Under the pieces are notes generated by a model. It ran no database searches. It was not told where the DNA came from and saw nothing but the letters and a program-made list of their open reading frames with translations. From NCBI GenBank assembly GCA_964620675.1, contig CAZUJU010000069.1, positions 1-12,339 of the forward strand: a stretch of DNA of 12,339 nt. The letters run 5' to 3'. The stretch's first letter is position 1; every line of letters begins with the position of its first letter. Both the position numbers and the translations under genes were made by a program. This document shows, in pieces, positions 1-6,980 of the stretch. The DNA is from CAYSFW01 sp964620675. GTDB taxonomy: Bacteria; Pseudomonadota; Gammaproteobacteria; UWMA-0217.

Positions 1-708
1 ACTCGCCGCGACGTCGGCGCCGGTCCAGGCCGCGATTTGTGCCAGCATTGCCTGACCGGCATCGTTCGCAGCGACGTTGCAGCCGTAAAATAATAAATCC
101 GCGTCGTCGTTAAGCGCGGCGCGGATTCGTTCGAAATCCGATTGGAAGTTCTCCAGTTCGTGGGCCTGTACCCAGGTGCTGCCTAATTTGATCGCACCGG
201 CGGCACCGTGGGTGATGAAGTGGATCGCGTCGACTTGCTCGAACTGGTTGATGACCGCGTGAATTTGGGCAAAGCCCGGGATCTGTGCCTCGAGGATGAA
301 AACCCGATAATGGGCGTCCTCGCGCTCGAGCAGATCGGCAAGGAGTTGTTCGTGATTCTCCGCGCCGGTATCGACAAAAACAATCTCGGTCGGTGGGCGT
401 GTGACTTCTTCGGGGCTGGCTGGCGTGCCGAGTGCGGCGTACTGCTCGGCAGAGAGCGTGTTGCCATGGGCGTCGATGTAGGAAACTTCGATATCGTCCA
501 GCGAAAAGAGTTCGTCGCCGGCGTTAACAGTGGGTGACGGCGCGGGCGGCGTCTCGATTTCCAACATCCGATGGATCGGCGCGTGCTCCGGTTCGATGCC
601 GGGTAACAGATCCGCCGAATACAGAATGCGGGGTTCCAGTTCCTCGAGCTGAGGGCGCCGATAGGGCTTCTGCGGAGCGTGTTTCTGTTTTTTCACAGTC
701 GATTCCAT
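1..708 (-). CDS. LEPR-XLL / DUF4347 domain protein, N-terminal part (runs off left edge)
   Basis: Translating the minus strand from the ATG at 708 gives 236 codons with no stop before the window edge, so only the N-terminus is present. Residues 24-33 read LEPRILYSAD, the LEPR-XLL signature found at the start of very large, repeat-rich exported proteins. A Pro/Glu-rich linker follows. Residues about 109-236 match DUF4347: IVFVDTG at 109-115, FITHG at 164-168 and LLFYGCNVA at 205-213. The His167/Cys210 pair resembles the His-Cys arrangement of caspase-like folds; that is a resemblance, not a shown activity. Proteins with this start usually continue for thousands of residues with cadherin, Ig-like or calcium-binding repeats and often leave by type I secretion, so that is the expectation for the missing part. 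An in-frame TAG lies upstream and no other ATG, GTG or TTG lies between it and 708. There is no clear Shine-Dalgarno sequence. It is transcribed away from the neighbouring lipoprotein gene. Confidence 0.88.
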   Translation of the reverse strand, partial: MESTVKKQKHAPQKPYRRPQLEELEPRILYSADLLPGIEPEHAPIHRMLEIETPPAPSPTVNAGDELFSLDDIEVSYIDAHGNTLSAEQYAALGTPASPEEVTRPPTEIVFVDTGAENHEQLLADLLEREDAHYRVFILEAQIPGFAQIHAVINQFEQVDAIHFITHGAAGAIKLGSTWVQAHELENFQSDFERIRAALNDDADLLFYGCNVAANDAGQAMLAQIAAWTGADVAAS

Positions 709-1043
709 TTGCGCTGTACGGTCGCGTCGCCAGCCCTTGCGCTGTCTGCCGGCGGGCGGTGCGGCAACACTGGCGATGAAGCCACGGGACGAGGTGACGC
801 TTGCGCTGATTGCAGCGCGCCGCTAACCGCGCGGCAACGTGGAGACAACGGTTCTGTCGTTTGCTCCGGATTACCAACTTTAGATTCCGACCGAGTGGGT
901 AGGGTGCGGGACGAATGGTGGGGTCTGCGCGTCGGGCGCATTCGCCCGGCGGCGACGCGTTCAGAGCTTGCGCTGCTTCAAGTTTTTGCGGGGTCGAATC
1001 GCCGATACTGTGAACTCAATTCTGAAACGGGCAGGGGGTTCGC
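709..1043. other. Divergent intergenic region
   Basis: These 335 bp separate the minus-strand LEPR-XLL gene from the plus-strand lipoprotein gene and must hold promoters for both. Short open frames exist here on both strands but have arginine- and serine-rich compositions typical of out-of-frame GC-rich DNA. I see a possible -10 (GATACT, 1004-1009) ahead of the lipoprotein gene but no good -35 at the right distance, so I do not call a promoter. Confidence 0.5.
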
Positions 1044-3167
1044 ATGTCGGCGTGGAAGCAACTTAAAGCGGCCGCTTACGTTGGGAGCGGCTTGATCGCG
1101 CTGTGGCTGGCGGGTTGTGGCGACTCCGGGCCAGCCGTGCCGGGGGACGCGAACGGCACGGATCCCGTACCGCGCGCCGGCGGTACGCTCCAGCCGGCGA
1201 CTGAAGCCGCGCTGCTCGAGTACTTCCGCAAGACCTTGGGTGAGGGGTTGCGCGACGATGTGCGTACGAACGCCTTTGTCGAGACCGGCGTCATGGTACC
1301 GATGGCGCCGCCGTCTGACGCGAGCAGTTCAGTGTCGACCGGTGCAACGCCACCGGCGGTATCGACCACGAATCTGCAGGAGGCCGGGGTCGACGAAGCC
1401 GACCTGATCAAGACCGACGGACGGTATATTTATGCGCTGGCGGTCGCGGCGGACACCTCCGGGCCGATCCCGCTCACCGGGGCGACCCCGGATGTCGCCA
1501 TGAGTGCGCCGGCGAGCGGCACGGGCTCGACGCCGCTGCACATCTACGCCGCGGGCGCCAATCCTTCGCGGATTGCGACGCTCGATCTGGCGGGCGCGAA
1601 CGCGTTACAGCCCGAGGGTTTGTATCTCGATGCGTCACGCGGGCAGTTGGTCGCGCTTGCCGGGTCGGGCAACGCGCTTTGGGAGCGCTGGTTTTACCCG
1701 GTGTACTGGCGCGAGCAACGCACTGAGCTGACGTGGATCGATGTCGCCGATCCGGCTGCGCCGGTGCTCGGTAAGCGCCTCGATTTCGACGGGCAACTGG
1801 TCGCGAGTCGGCGAATCGGTTCGACGCTCTTTATGGTGCTGCGCCATTATCCGCGCGTGCCGGGTCTCGTCGATTTTCCGTTGAGTAGCCGCGAAACGGC
1901 CCAGAATGCGGAACTGCTCGCTGCCCGCACCGCGGCGGAGTTCTTGCCGGCCTACCGTCGCGATGGCGCCGCTGCGAAGCCGATGGTGGTCCCGGGCGAT
2001 TGTTATCTCGATCCGGCGAACGAAAACGCGGGCGCCGACGTCATCACGCTGGTGGCGCTTGATCTTGCCTCGCCACAAGCTGAATTCAGGAGCCGGTGTT
2101 TCGTCGGCAATACCGAGGCGCTGTATGCGTCGCCCAACGCGCTGTATCTCGCCGCGACGCGCTATCGCTACACGATTGACGGACAAACCGCGCAGTACAC
2201 GAGCGCAGTGACCACCGATGTGCATAAGTTCGAGCTGTCCGCGCTGGCTTACCGCGGGTCGGGCGAGGTTGCCGGGCATCTCGGCTGGCGTCAGGACGCG
2301 AAATCCTTTCGCTTCAGCGAGCATGAGGGCCGCCTGCGCGTCATCACCTTTACCGGCGAGGGGAGTGCTGCGCGCAGCCCGGTTCAGCTCGCGGTGCTGG
2401 AGGAAGATCCTGCGACGGCTCGTCTTACCACCCTCGCCACGCTGCCGAACGCGACGCGTCCAGCCGCAATCGGCCTGACCGGCGAACAGCTCTACGCGTC
2501 GCGCTTTATTGGCGACAAGGCCTACCTGGTGACGTTTCGCGTCACCGATCCGTTTTACGTCATCGATCTCGCCAACCCCGCGGATCCGCGGATCGCGGGC
2601 GAACTCAAGGTCGAAGGCTATTCCGACTACCTTCATCCGGTGGGCGACGGTTTGCTGCTCGGGATCGGTAAGGATGCAATCGCCGACCTCAGCAGTCCCT
2701 GGGGTGACGGGCGTGGGGCGTGGTACCAAGGTGTCAAACTCGCATTGATCGATGTGAGCGATCCGGCGCGGCCGATCGAGCGTGATCGCCTCGTGCTGGG
2801 CGGGCGCGGGACGGAATCGACGGTGCTGTTCGATCATCATGGTTTTACCGGGTTGCGTGTCGGCGAACGCTTTCGGGTTGCACTGCCGGTTCAATTGCAT
2901 GCCGAGGCGAAGTCCGCGGCGGAGCCGTGGGCGTCGGCCGGGTGGACCCATACCGGCTTGCACCGTTTCGAGATCGACCTTGGCAACGCGCAAATCCATC
3001 CGGTGGGGAACCCACTGGTGGTCGAATCCAGGGCCGAGCGGACGTTTGGCAGCGCGATCGGCACGGATCGCAGTGTGCTCATCGACGATGGGGTCTACTA
3101 CCTGCATGCTGGGGCGCTTTGGGCGCAGGATTGGGCGGGCCTGCAATTACCGATCGGGCCGCGTTGA
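1044..3167 (+). CDS. Secreted beta-propeller domain lipoprotein
   Basis: This 707-residue protein has a lipoprotein signal peptide: a short basic start, a hydrophobic core and the lipobox LAGC with the acceptor Cys at residue 25. Residue 26 is Gly, not Asp, so an inner-membrane retention signal is not obvious. Residues 109-132 contain the pattern TNLQEAGVDEADLIKTDGRY, characteristic of the secreted C-terminal beta-propeller family (Pfam Beta_propel, PF09826). The rest alternates short beta-rich segments with repeated phrases such as WIDVADPAAP, VIDLANPADP and LIDVSDPARP, consistent with propeller blades. The start is supported by AGGGGG at 1033-1038, five bases before the ATG. The family's biochemical role is unknown; an extracytoplasmic binding or structural role is likely. 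It is followed by a likely terminator and is probably not co-transcribed with the T3SS genes. Confidence 0.87.
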   Translation: MSAWKQLKAAAYVGSGLIALWLAGCGDSGPAVPGDANGTDPVPRAGGTLQPATEAALLEYFRKTLGEGLRDDVRTNAFVETGVMVPMAPPSDASSSVSTGATPPAVSTTNLQEAGVDEADLIKTDGRYIYALAVAADTSGPIPLTGATPDVAMSAPASGTGSTPLHIYAAGANPSRIATLDLAGANALQPEGLYLDASRGQLVALAGSGNALWERWFYPVYWREQRTELTWIDVADPAAPVLGKRLDFDGQLVASRRIGSTLFMVLRHYPRVPGLVDFPLSSRETAQNAELLAARTAAEFLPAYRRDGAAAKPMVVPGDCYLDPANENAGADVITLVALDLASPQAEFRSRCFVGNTEALYASPNALYLAATRYRYTIDGQTAQYTSAVTTDVHKFELSALAYRGSGEVAGHLGWRQDAKSFRFSEHEGRLRVITFTGEGSAARSPVQLAVLEEDPATARLTTLATLPNATRPAAIGLTGEQLYASRFIGDKAYLVTFRVTDPFYVIDLANPADPRIAGELKVEGYSDYLHPVGDGLLLGIGKDAIADLSSPWGDGRGAWYQGVKLALIDVSDPARPIERDRLVLGGRGTESTVLFDHHGFTGLRVGERFRVALPVQLHAEAKSAAEPWASAGWTHTGLHRFEIDLGNAQIHPVGNPLVVESRAERTFGSAIGTDRSVLIDDGVYYLHAGALWAQDWAGLQLPIGPR

Positions 3168-3202
3168 AGTTCTGACGCGCGGACGGCAGGTGACCGGGGC
3201 GG

Positions 3203-3235
3203 CATCCCCGTGATCCGCCGCAGGGATGGCTTTTT
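3203..3235 (+). terminator. Probable rho-independent terminator after the lipoprotein gene
   Basis: CATCCC (3203-3208) pairs perfectly with GGGATG (3223-3228) around a 14-base loop. GC and then a run of five T (3231-3235), continuing as CTTTC, follow. It begins 36 bp after the lipoprotein stop codon. The stem is short and the loop large, so termination may be incomplete. Confidence 0.5.
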
Positions 3236-3278
3236 CTTTCGTTTCTTCGGCAACTCTACAAATAAACAGTGTTACGAA

Positions 3279-3296
3279 TTTAATCGAGAGATTAAA
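3279..3296. repeat. Perfect inverted repeat TTTAATC-GAGA-GATTAAA
   Basis: Two 7-base arms at 3279-3285 and 3290-3296 flank the 4-base loop GAGA. The element lies in the AT-rich segment about 165 bp upstream of the sctJ start. It could be an operator or an mRNA hairpin. It shares AAA (3294-3296) with the next inverted repeat, so the two hairpins cannot form at once. Confidence 0.6.
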
Positions 3297-3327
3297 CTCA
3301 TGTTTTATTTAAGAAAAAAGTGAGTTT
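3294..3327. repeat. Perfect inverted repeat AAACTCA-N20-TGAGTTT
   Basis: Arms at 3294-3300 and 3321-3327 surround a 20-base AT-rich loop. The loop holds a seven-codon open frame, MFYLRKK, whose ATG begins at 3300 (last base of the left arm) and whose TGA is 3321-3323 (first bases of the right arm). The only upstream purine stretch (GAGAG, 3286-3290) is a poor ribosome binding site, so translation of the mini-frame is speculative. Confidence 0.5.
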
Positions 3328-3450
3328 TCTCGACGGCTGAACTAAGTCGAAAGTTATAGGTCTATTAGGCTTCAAGTTCGTTTCATCGTTGCGCCGCGGC
3401 GATTTCGCGTTGCGCAAGAAGACATCGAACGCCATAAGCTCGCGAGAGCG

Positions 3451-3457
3451 GGAGGGG
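3451..3457 (+). promoter_or_regulatory. Ribosome binding site that fixes the sctJ start
   Basis: GGAGGGG precedes the ATG at 3461, with five bases between the GGAGG core and the start. An in-frame TTG at 3389 would add 24 residues but has no such site and would lengthen the region before the lipoprotein signal. Confidence 0.75.
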
Positions 3458-3460
3458 ACT

Positions 3461-4396
3461 ATGCCGAACGATCTATCTCCTGGCGCGTTGCGCTTTTCGC
3501 GTGCGGGACCCATTTCCGCCGCCCGGTTAACGGGGCTTGGCCGGATCCTGGTGATGGCACTGATACTCGCATTTCTGGCGGGGTGTAAAACCGCGCTCTA
3601 TGCGAACCTGAACGAGCAGGAGGCGAACGAGATGATGTCGCACCTGATGCGCAACGGGATTCGTACCGAAAAAATCGGTGACAAGAAATCCGGTCTGTAC
3701 GCGCTGAATGTCGATCAATCCCAGTTTGCAAACGCAGTTGAAATCCTAAAGAACCTGGGGTTACCCAAGGAGCGATTCGTCAAGGTCGACGATTTGTTCA
3801 AGAAGGAAGGGCTGATCTCGTCGCCGCTCGAAGAGCGTGTGCGCTATATCTACGCGCTGTCGCAGGATGTACAGGAGACGCTGGCCAAGATCGACGGGGT
3901 GTTAACCGCGCGCGTGCATGTTGTGTTGCCCCAGAACGATCCCTTCGATACCAAGGTCAAGCCGTCGGCGGCGTCTGTATTCATCAAGTATTTGCCGGAT
4001 AGCCAGTTGGAGGACATCAAGTCCGAGATCAAGCTCATCGTGGAAAAAAGCATCGAGGGCCTGAGTTACGACAAGGTCTCGGTCATCATGTTACCGGCCA
4101 ATGAACTGGTCGCGACCGATCAATCCATTCAATGGGTCAATCTCTGGGGCGTGCGACTCCCGCAGGATTCCGCCGGTACGTTCAAACGCCTGGTGTGGGG
4201 GCTTACGCTACTGCTGCTGCTGTGCATCGGGCTCATCGTTTATCTGGTGCGGATGGTGGTCGCCGCGGGTGCGATCAAGCCATCCAATACCGATTCTACG
4301 GGAGCGGATTCGGGCGTCGGGGAGACGTCCGCAAACCGCGACCCGCTCGGGGTTTGGTTCACAAAGCTGTTCAATTTCTCGAAATCCAATGGATAG
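3461..4396 (+). CDS. sctJ: SctJ, T3SS inner-membrane ring lipoprotein (YscJ/HrcJ/PrgK/EscJ family)
   Basis: SctJ builds the periplasmic-side inner-membrane ring of the injectisome basal body. From the ATG at 3461 the protein has 311 residues, longer than the roughly 240-275 usual for the family. It starts with a long basic n-region, a hydrophobic stretch and the lipobox LAGC with Cys42. The ring-building module follows: LYANLNEQEANEM (46-58), ending in SVIMLPANE (207-215). In between lies the segment RVHVVLP (151-157), conserved in YscJ proteins. A transmembrane helix occupies about 246-266, followed by a roughly 45-residue cytoplasmic tail. The last 8 bases overlap the sctK start (ATGGATAG, 4389-4396), implying coupled translation. 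The unusual part is the 40-residue leader before the lipid Cys; a later start at the Met of codon 32 cannot be excluded but lacks a ribosome binding site. Confidence 0.95.
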   Translation: MPNDLSPGALRFSRAGPISAARLTGLGRILVMALILAFLAGCKTALYANLNEQEANEMMSHLMRNGIRTEKIGDKKSGLYALNVDQSQFANAVEILKNLGLPKERFVKVDDLFKKEGLISSPLEERVRYIYALSQDVQETLAKIDGVLTARVHVVLPQNDPFDTKVKPSAASVFIKYLPDSQLEDIKSEIKLIVEKSIEGLSYDKVSVIMLPANELVATDQSIQWVNLWGVRLPQDSAGTFKRLVWGLTLLLLLCIGLIVYLVRMVVAAGAIKPSNTDSTGADSGVGETSANRDPLGVWFTKLFNFSKSNG

Positions 4397-5069
4397 AACG
4401 CAATTGAACGCCCGCACCGATGGCACATCGGTCTCCGAAGCCGTGCGCTTCAACCTCTACCCGGGCAGCTATATCCACGAGGATTGGTTTGATCGGTTGC
4501 GGTATGGCGCGATCATTCGGGAACTCGTTCTCGCCGATCCTTTCGAAAATTCGATCTCGAAGTACCTTTTGCGCGAGTTCGAAATCGACGATCGATTTTC
4601 GTTGGGGTCCGATCGCCCAGTCGATCGGTTGGCGCTGCGCGATCGTCGCACGATCGAGGAGTTTGCCTTGTTCCTCGGGGTGTACCTTAATCGGCGTTCG
4701 ATCCTGATGAGCATTCGTGGTGACCGCTTGCGGCAGCTCGCTGGCGTGCTTCCGGCGAGTGGTGAGGCACTGCTACGGGATCTCTACCGCGGGCAGATTC
4801 TGATGCGCGAGCCTGCGGGGATTCACCCCGACGCTTTTTTGCGCTTACCGTATAAAGCCATTGTGGTATCGGGTGAACTCGCGCTTGCCGCGGCGCTGCG
4901 GGCAACGCCCAAGGCCATGTCGCAGCGTTGCTGGATCAAGTTGGGTCCGCGGTATCAAGGCTTGTCCGCAGGTCGAGCACCGGTGGTCGAAGCCGATGAG
5001 TTCGACGCGACGATATCGCGCTTTTTCACGCTCGAGAATGAATCGGCAATGCGCGGGGATCCGGCGTGA
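4389..5069 (+). CDS. sctK: SctK, T3SS sorting-platform protein (YscK/OrgA/MxiK family)
   Basis: The 226-residue soluble protein has no signal peptide or membrane segment. SctK sits between the SctJ/SctD ring and the SctQ-SctL platform under the needle complex and is among the fastest-evolving T3SS parts. Here the call rests on FNLYPGSYIHEDW at 21-33, which resembles the family's N-terminal Pro/His/Trp pattern, on the all-helical composition, on the length, and on the position between sctJ and sctL as in yscJ-yscK-yscL. The start ATG overlaps the sctJ stop by 8 bases. The reading frame stays open upstream of this ATG inside sctJ, but a longer start would overlap sctJ by nearly 300 bp and is unlikely. 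Sequence similarity within the family is low, so the assignment leans on context. Confidence 0.8.
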   Translation: MDRTQLNARTDGTSVSEAVRFNLYPGSYIHEDWFDRLRYGAIIRELVLADPFENSISKYLLREFEIDDRFSLGSDRPVDRLALRDRRTIEEFALFLGVYLNRRSILMSIRGDRLRQLAGVLPASGEALLRDLYRGQILMREPAGIHPDAFLRLPYKAIVVSGELALAAALRATPKAMSQRCWIKLGPRYQGLSAGRAPVVEADEFDATISRFFTLENESAMRGDPA

Positions 5070-5114
5070 TCGGGCACGTTACGAATGAAGGTGTGCGCGG
5101 ACGAGGGGGACTGA

Positions 5115-5702
5115 ATGGTTGAGGAAGTCGAACACCCGGAACCGGACACAATCATCAAGTCGGCCGACTATAAGCGTCTGGCGTACGCGCGGTTTGTTAT
5201 GGAAAAGGCGCGCACGGAATCGGACCGGATCCTTCAGGAGGCGGAACACGCTTACGCACGGCGCAGTGCCGAGGGGTATCGCGATGGACTCGCCGAAGGC
5301 AAGTTGGCGGCGACGGAGATAATCGTCGGTGCGGTGTCGGGCGCGATCGCGGGGCTCGCACAGCTCGAGTCGGCGCTGCTGGCAGTGATCGACGAGGCCT
5401 TGAATAAGCTGTTCTCCGGGCTGGATCAGCGCGAGATCGTCACCGCGGCGGTGCGCAATGGACTTGAACATGTGCGGCACAGTCAACGCATCACGCTGAT
5501 CGCGAACCCGTCGACGATCGATGACCTTGAGCGTGGGCTGGACTTCGCGCTTTACAAATCGAGCATTTTCAATCTCGTTGGCGATGCGCGTCTGAGCGTC
5601 GGCGAATGTGTGATCGAGGCCGAAAGCGCTACGGTTTCCATCGATACTGCGGCGCAGCTAGAGGCGCTTAAATCGATTTTAAGAACGCGGATTTCCAATT
5701 GA
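5115..5702 (+). CDS. sctL: SctL, T3SS ATPase regulator/stator (YscL/HrpE family)
   Basis: The 195-residue protein matches the HrpE/YscL family, which links the SctN ATPase to SctQ and is related to FliH and the peripheral-stalk subunits of F/V-ATPases. Residues about 18-70 form a charged, Ala/Glu-rich helix with GYRDGLAEGK at 54-63, the Gly-spaced pattern typical of FliH/YscL stalks. The C-terminal globular part carries the family-like ending DARLSVGECVIEAE (157-170) and QLEALKSIL (181-189). GAGGGGG at 5103-5109, five bases before the ATG, is a strong ribosome binding site. The gene follows sctK after 45 bp. The partner ATPase gene, which usually lies immediately downstream, is absent from this place. 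Confidence 0.9.
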   Translation: MVEEVEHPEPDTIIKSADYKRLAYARFVMEKARTESDRILQEAEHAYARRSAEGYRDGLAEGKLAATEIIVGAVSGAIAGLAQLESALLAVIDEALNKLFSGLDQREIVTAAVRNGLEHVRHSQRITLIANPSTIDDLERGLDFALYKSSIFNLVGDARLSVGECVIEAESATVSIDTAAQLEALKSILRTRISN

Positions 5703-5801
5703 GAAATTTCCTGAGGTATCTGAGGTATCGCTGGCTGCTGTCACCGTGGGGCGAGCCACCGAGCCACCGAACCGCTGGAGTCAATTAACCATCGTTCCGC
5801 T
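5703..5801. repeat. sctL-sctQ spacer with two tandem duplications
   Basis: This 99-bp spacer is the longest gap inside the operon. TGAGGTATC is repeated directly at 5712-5720 and 5721-5729. CGAGCCAC is repeated directly at 5752-5759 and 5760-5767. No gene fits here. The sctQ frame is open only back to 5724 and offers no ATG, GTG or TTG before 5802. In many T3SS loci sctN, sctO and sctP lie at this position. Confidence 0.7.
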
Positions 5802-6980
5802 ATGCCGATCAAGATACAAAATCAAGTTTACGAGGTGTTCGAGGCCGCGGCGAACCGTATCCGGGACGCGCGCCAGTCGGTTTTAGCGCCCGTTTCCGGA
5901 TCCGAGCGAACGCCGCCCGTTGCCACGCCCGCGGCCACGCGGTCAGCGCGGCGCATCGAGCTGCAGGAGCTTGAGCAGGTTTCACGGTTCATGCCCAAGA
6001 CAGTCTCGCGCGAGCAATATCACCTCGAAAATCTTATCGTGCGAGGGGCCGACTACTTATATTTTCAGATTGACGAGGATCAGTTCCGGATCGCGCTAAC
6101 GCGCGGCAGCGAGATCACTTCGAGCGAGTTTCCACTACGCCTCGATATTGCGTTTGATGGCGTGCCCGCCCGGTTGTTTATCTCAAGCTGGCTGGACACC
6201 GCGAAAGGCCTCTCACCGATGGCGCCCGAGCAGTTCGCGATGCTACCACCTCAGATCCAGCAGTCGGCATTGATGCTGTACTTTGGTTTGTTTGTCAGGC
6301 GGTTGAATCAGCTTTCGGGGCCGACCGTCAGCGTGTTGGGCGCCGCGACCAATCGTGCGATCGGAACCCTCGCGCCATTGCTGAATTTCGTGATTGAGCA
6401 GCGATCCGGCGCGCAAGCCCGGTTTTCCCTCCATGGAGGGCGCGGCGTGTTGGCACCCGTCATGCGACTGCTACATCGACTCCCGGTGACTGGGAACGAC
6501 GATGTACTGCAACTGGCGCACGTCTTGCACCTGTCGATCGGCAGTGAGCAGTTTTCGGTGCGCGCGTTGGCGGCGCTTGAGCAAGGGGATGTGATCACCA
6601 TCAATTCGCGCGATTTCAAGGAGTACGGAATTCTGCGACTGAGGGTGACCGAGACACAGTTTTTATTGGGTAGATTGCAGGGGGACACAATCGTGATCGA
6701 CGAAATCGGTTCTGAAGTCAACGACGATGCGGCGGTGGGCCGCTCGGTCGACATCGAGAATATCGAGGTCAAGGTAACCTTCGAAATCGGCACCAAGACG
6801 CTCAGTCTGGAGGCGCTGCGGGCAATGAAGCCGGGATCCATCGTCAAACTCGATCGGCCAACCGACGGGTTGGTGGGTGTGTTCGTGAACGGACAACGGA
6901 TCGGCGTCGGCGAGCTGGTCGATGTCGATAAGCGCATGGGGGTCAGGATACTGGAGATGTTTGGGCGCCGACATGGATAG
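5802..6980 (+). CDS. sctQ: SctQ, T3SS cytoplasmic ring (C-ring/pod) protein
   Basis: SctQ forms the pods of the cytoplasmic sorting platform and is homologous to flagellar FliM/FliN. The 392-residue protein has a variable N-terminal region and two C-terminal SpoA (FliMN_C) domains at about 240-300 and 316-388. SpoA1 contains LEQGDVITI (259-267). SpoA2 contains the stretch IEVKVTFEIG (321-330), LRAMKPGSIVKLDR (339-352) and VFVNGQRIGVGELV (360-373), the classical surface-presentation-of-antigens pattern. It is long for the family, largely because of an approximately 70-residue Pro/Ala-containing N-terminal extension. The ATG at 5802 has only GGAG 21 bases upstream, a weak site. Codon 216 is a GTG with its own ribosome binding site (see separate entry). 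The 3' end overlaps sctR by 8 bases. Confidence 0.94.
   Translation: MPIKIQNQVYEVFEAAANRIRDARQSVLAPVSGSERTPPVATPAATRSARRIELQELEQVSRFMPKTVSREQYHLENLIVRGADYLYFQIDEDQFRIALTRGSEITSSEFPLRLDIAFDGVPARLFISSWLDTAKGLSPMAPEQFAMLPPQIQQSALMLYFGLFVRRLNQLSGPTVSVLGAATNRAIGTLAPLLNFVIEQRSGAQARFSLHGGRGVLAPVMRLLHRLPVTGNDDVLQLAHVLHLSIGSEQFSVRALAALEQGDVITINSRDFKEYGILRLRVTETQFLLGRLQGDTIVIDEIGSEVNDDAAVGRSVDIENIEVKVTFEIGTKTLSLEALRAMKPGSIVKLDRPTDGLVGVFVNGQRIGVGELVDVDKRMGVRILEMFGRRHG
6435..6980 (+). promoter_or_regulatory. Candidate internal translation start for a short SctQ (SctQ-C)
   Basis: GGAGGG at 6435-6440 is followed after six bases by GTG (6447-6449), in the sctQ frame at codon 216. Starting there would give a 177-residue protein covering both SpoA domains. 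Internal initiation producing a short SctQ is established for Yersinia YscQ, Salmonella SsaQ and Shigella Spa33; the last uses a GTG. In those cases the short form holds only SpoA2, so the product here would be longer. A second in-frame GTG at 6735 (codon 312) would give an 81-residue SpoA2-only form but has no visible ribosome binding site. Confidence 0.5.

Larger units (their letters stand above)
3236..3460 (+). promoter_or_regulatory. AT-rich leader/promoter region of the sct operon
   Basis: From about 3245 to 3375 the DNA is clearly AT-richer than everything around it. It contains two overlapping perfect 7-bp inverted repeats (listed separately). This is the only sizeable space before sctJ, so the operon promoter is expected here. 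I looked for sigma-70 (TTGACA/TATAAT), sigma-54, HrpL-type (GGAACC...CCAC) and PIP-type (TTCG-N16-TTCG) elements and found no convincing match; TTCG occurs at 3377 and 3404, but with the wrong spacing. Confidence 0.45.

Noticed and set aside
1635..3146. 503-codon open frame on the minus strand
   Set aside because: It lies wholly inside the beta-propeller lipoprotein gene, is Arg/Gln/His-rich as expected for antisense of GC-rich coding DNA, and shows no family pattern.
3377..3407. TTCG...TTCG pair as a PIP or hrpII-type box ahead of sctJ
   Set aside because: The gap between the two TTCG words is 23 bases rather than the roughly 16 needed.
4101..4388. Upstream extension of the sctK frame to an ATG at 4101
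   Set aside because: It would overlap sctJ by nearly 300 bp and yields low-complexity, Arg/Cys/Ser-rich sequence; the Met at 4389 gives the normal family start.
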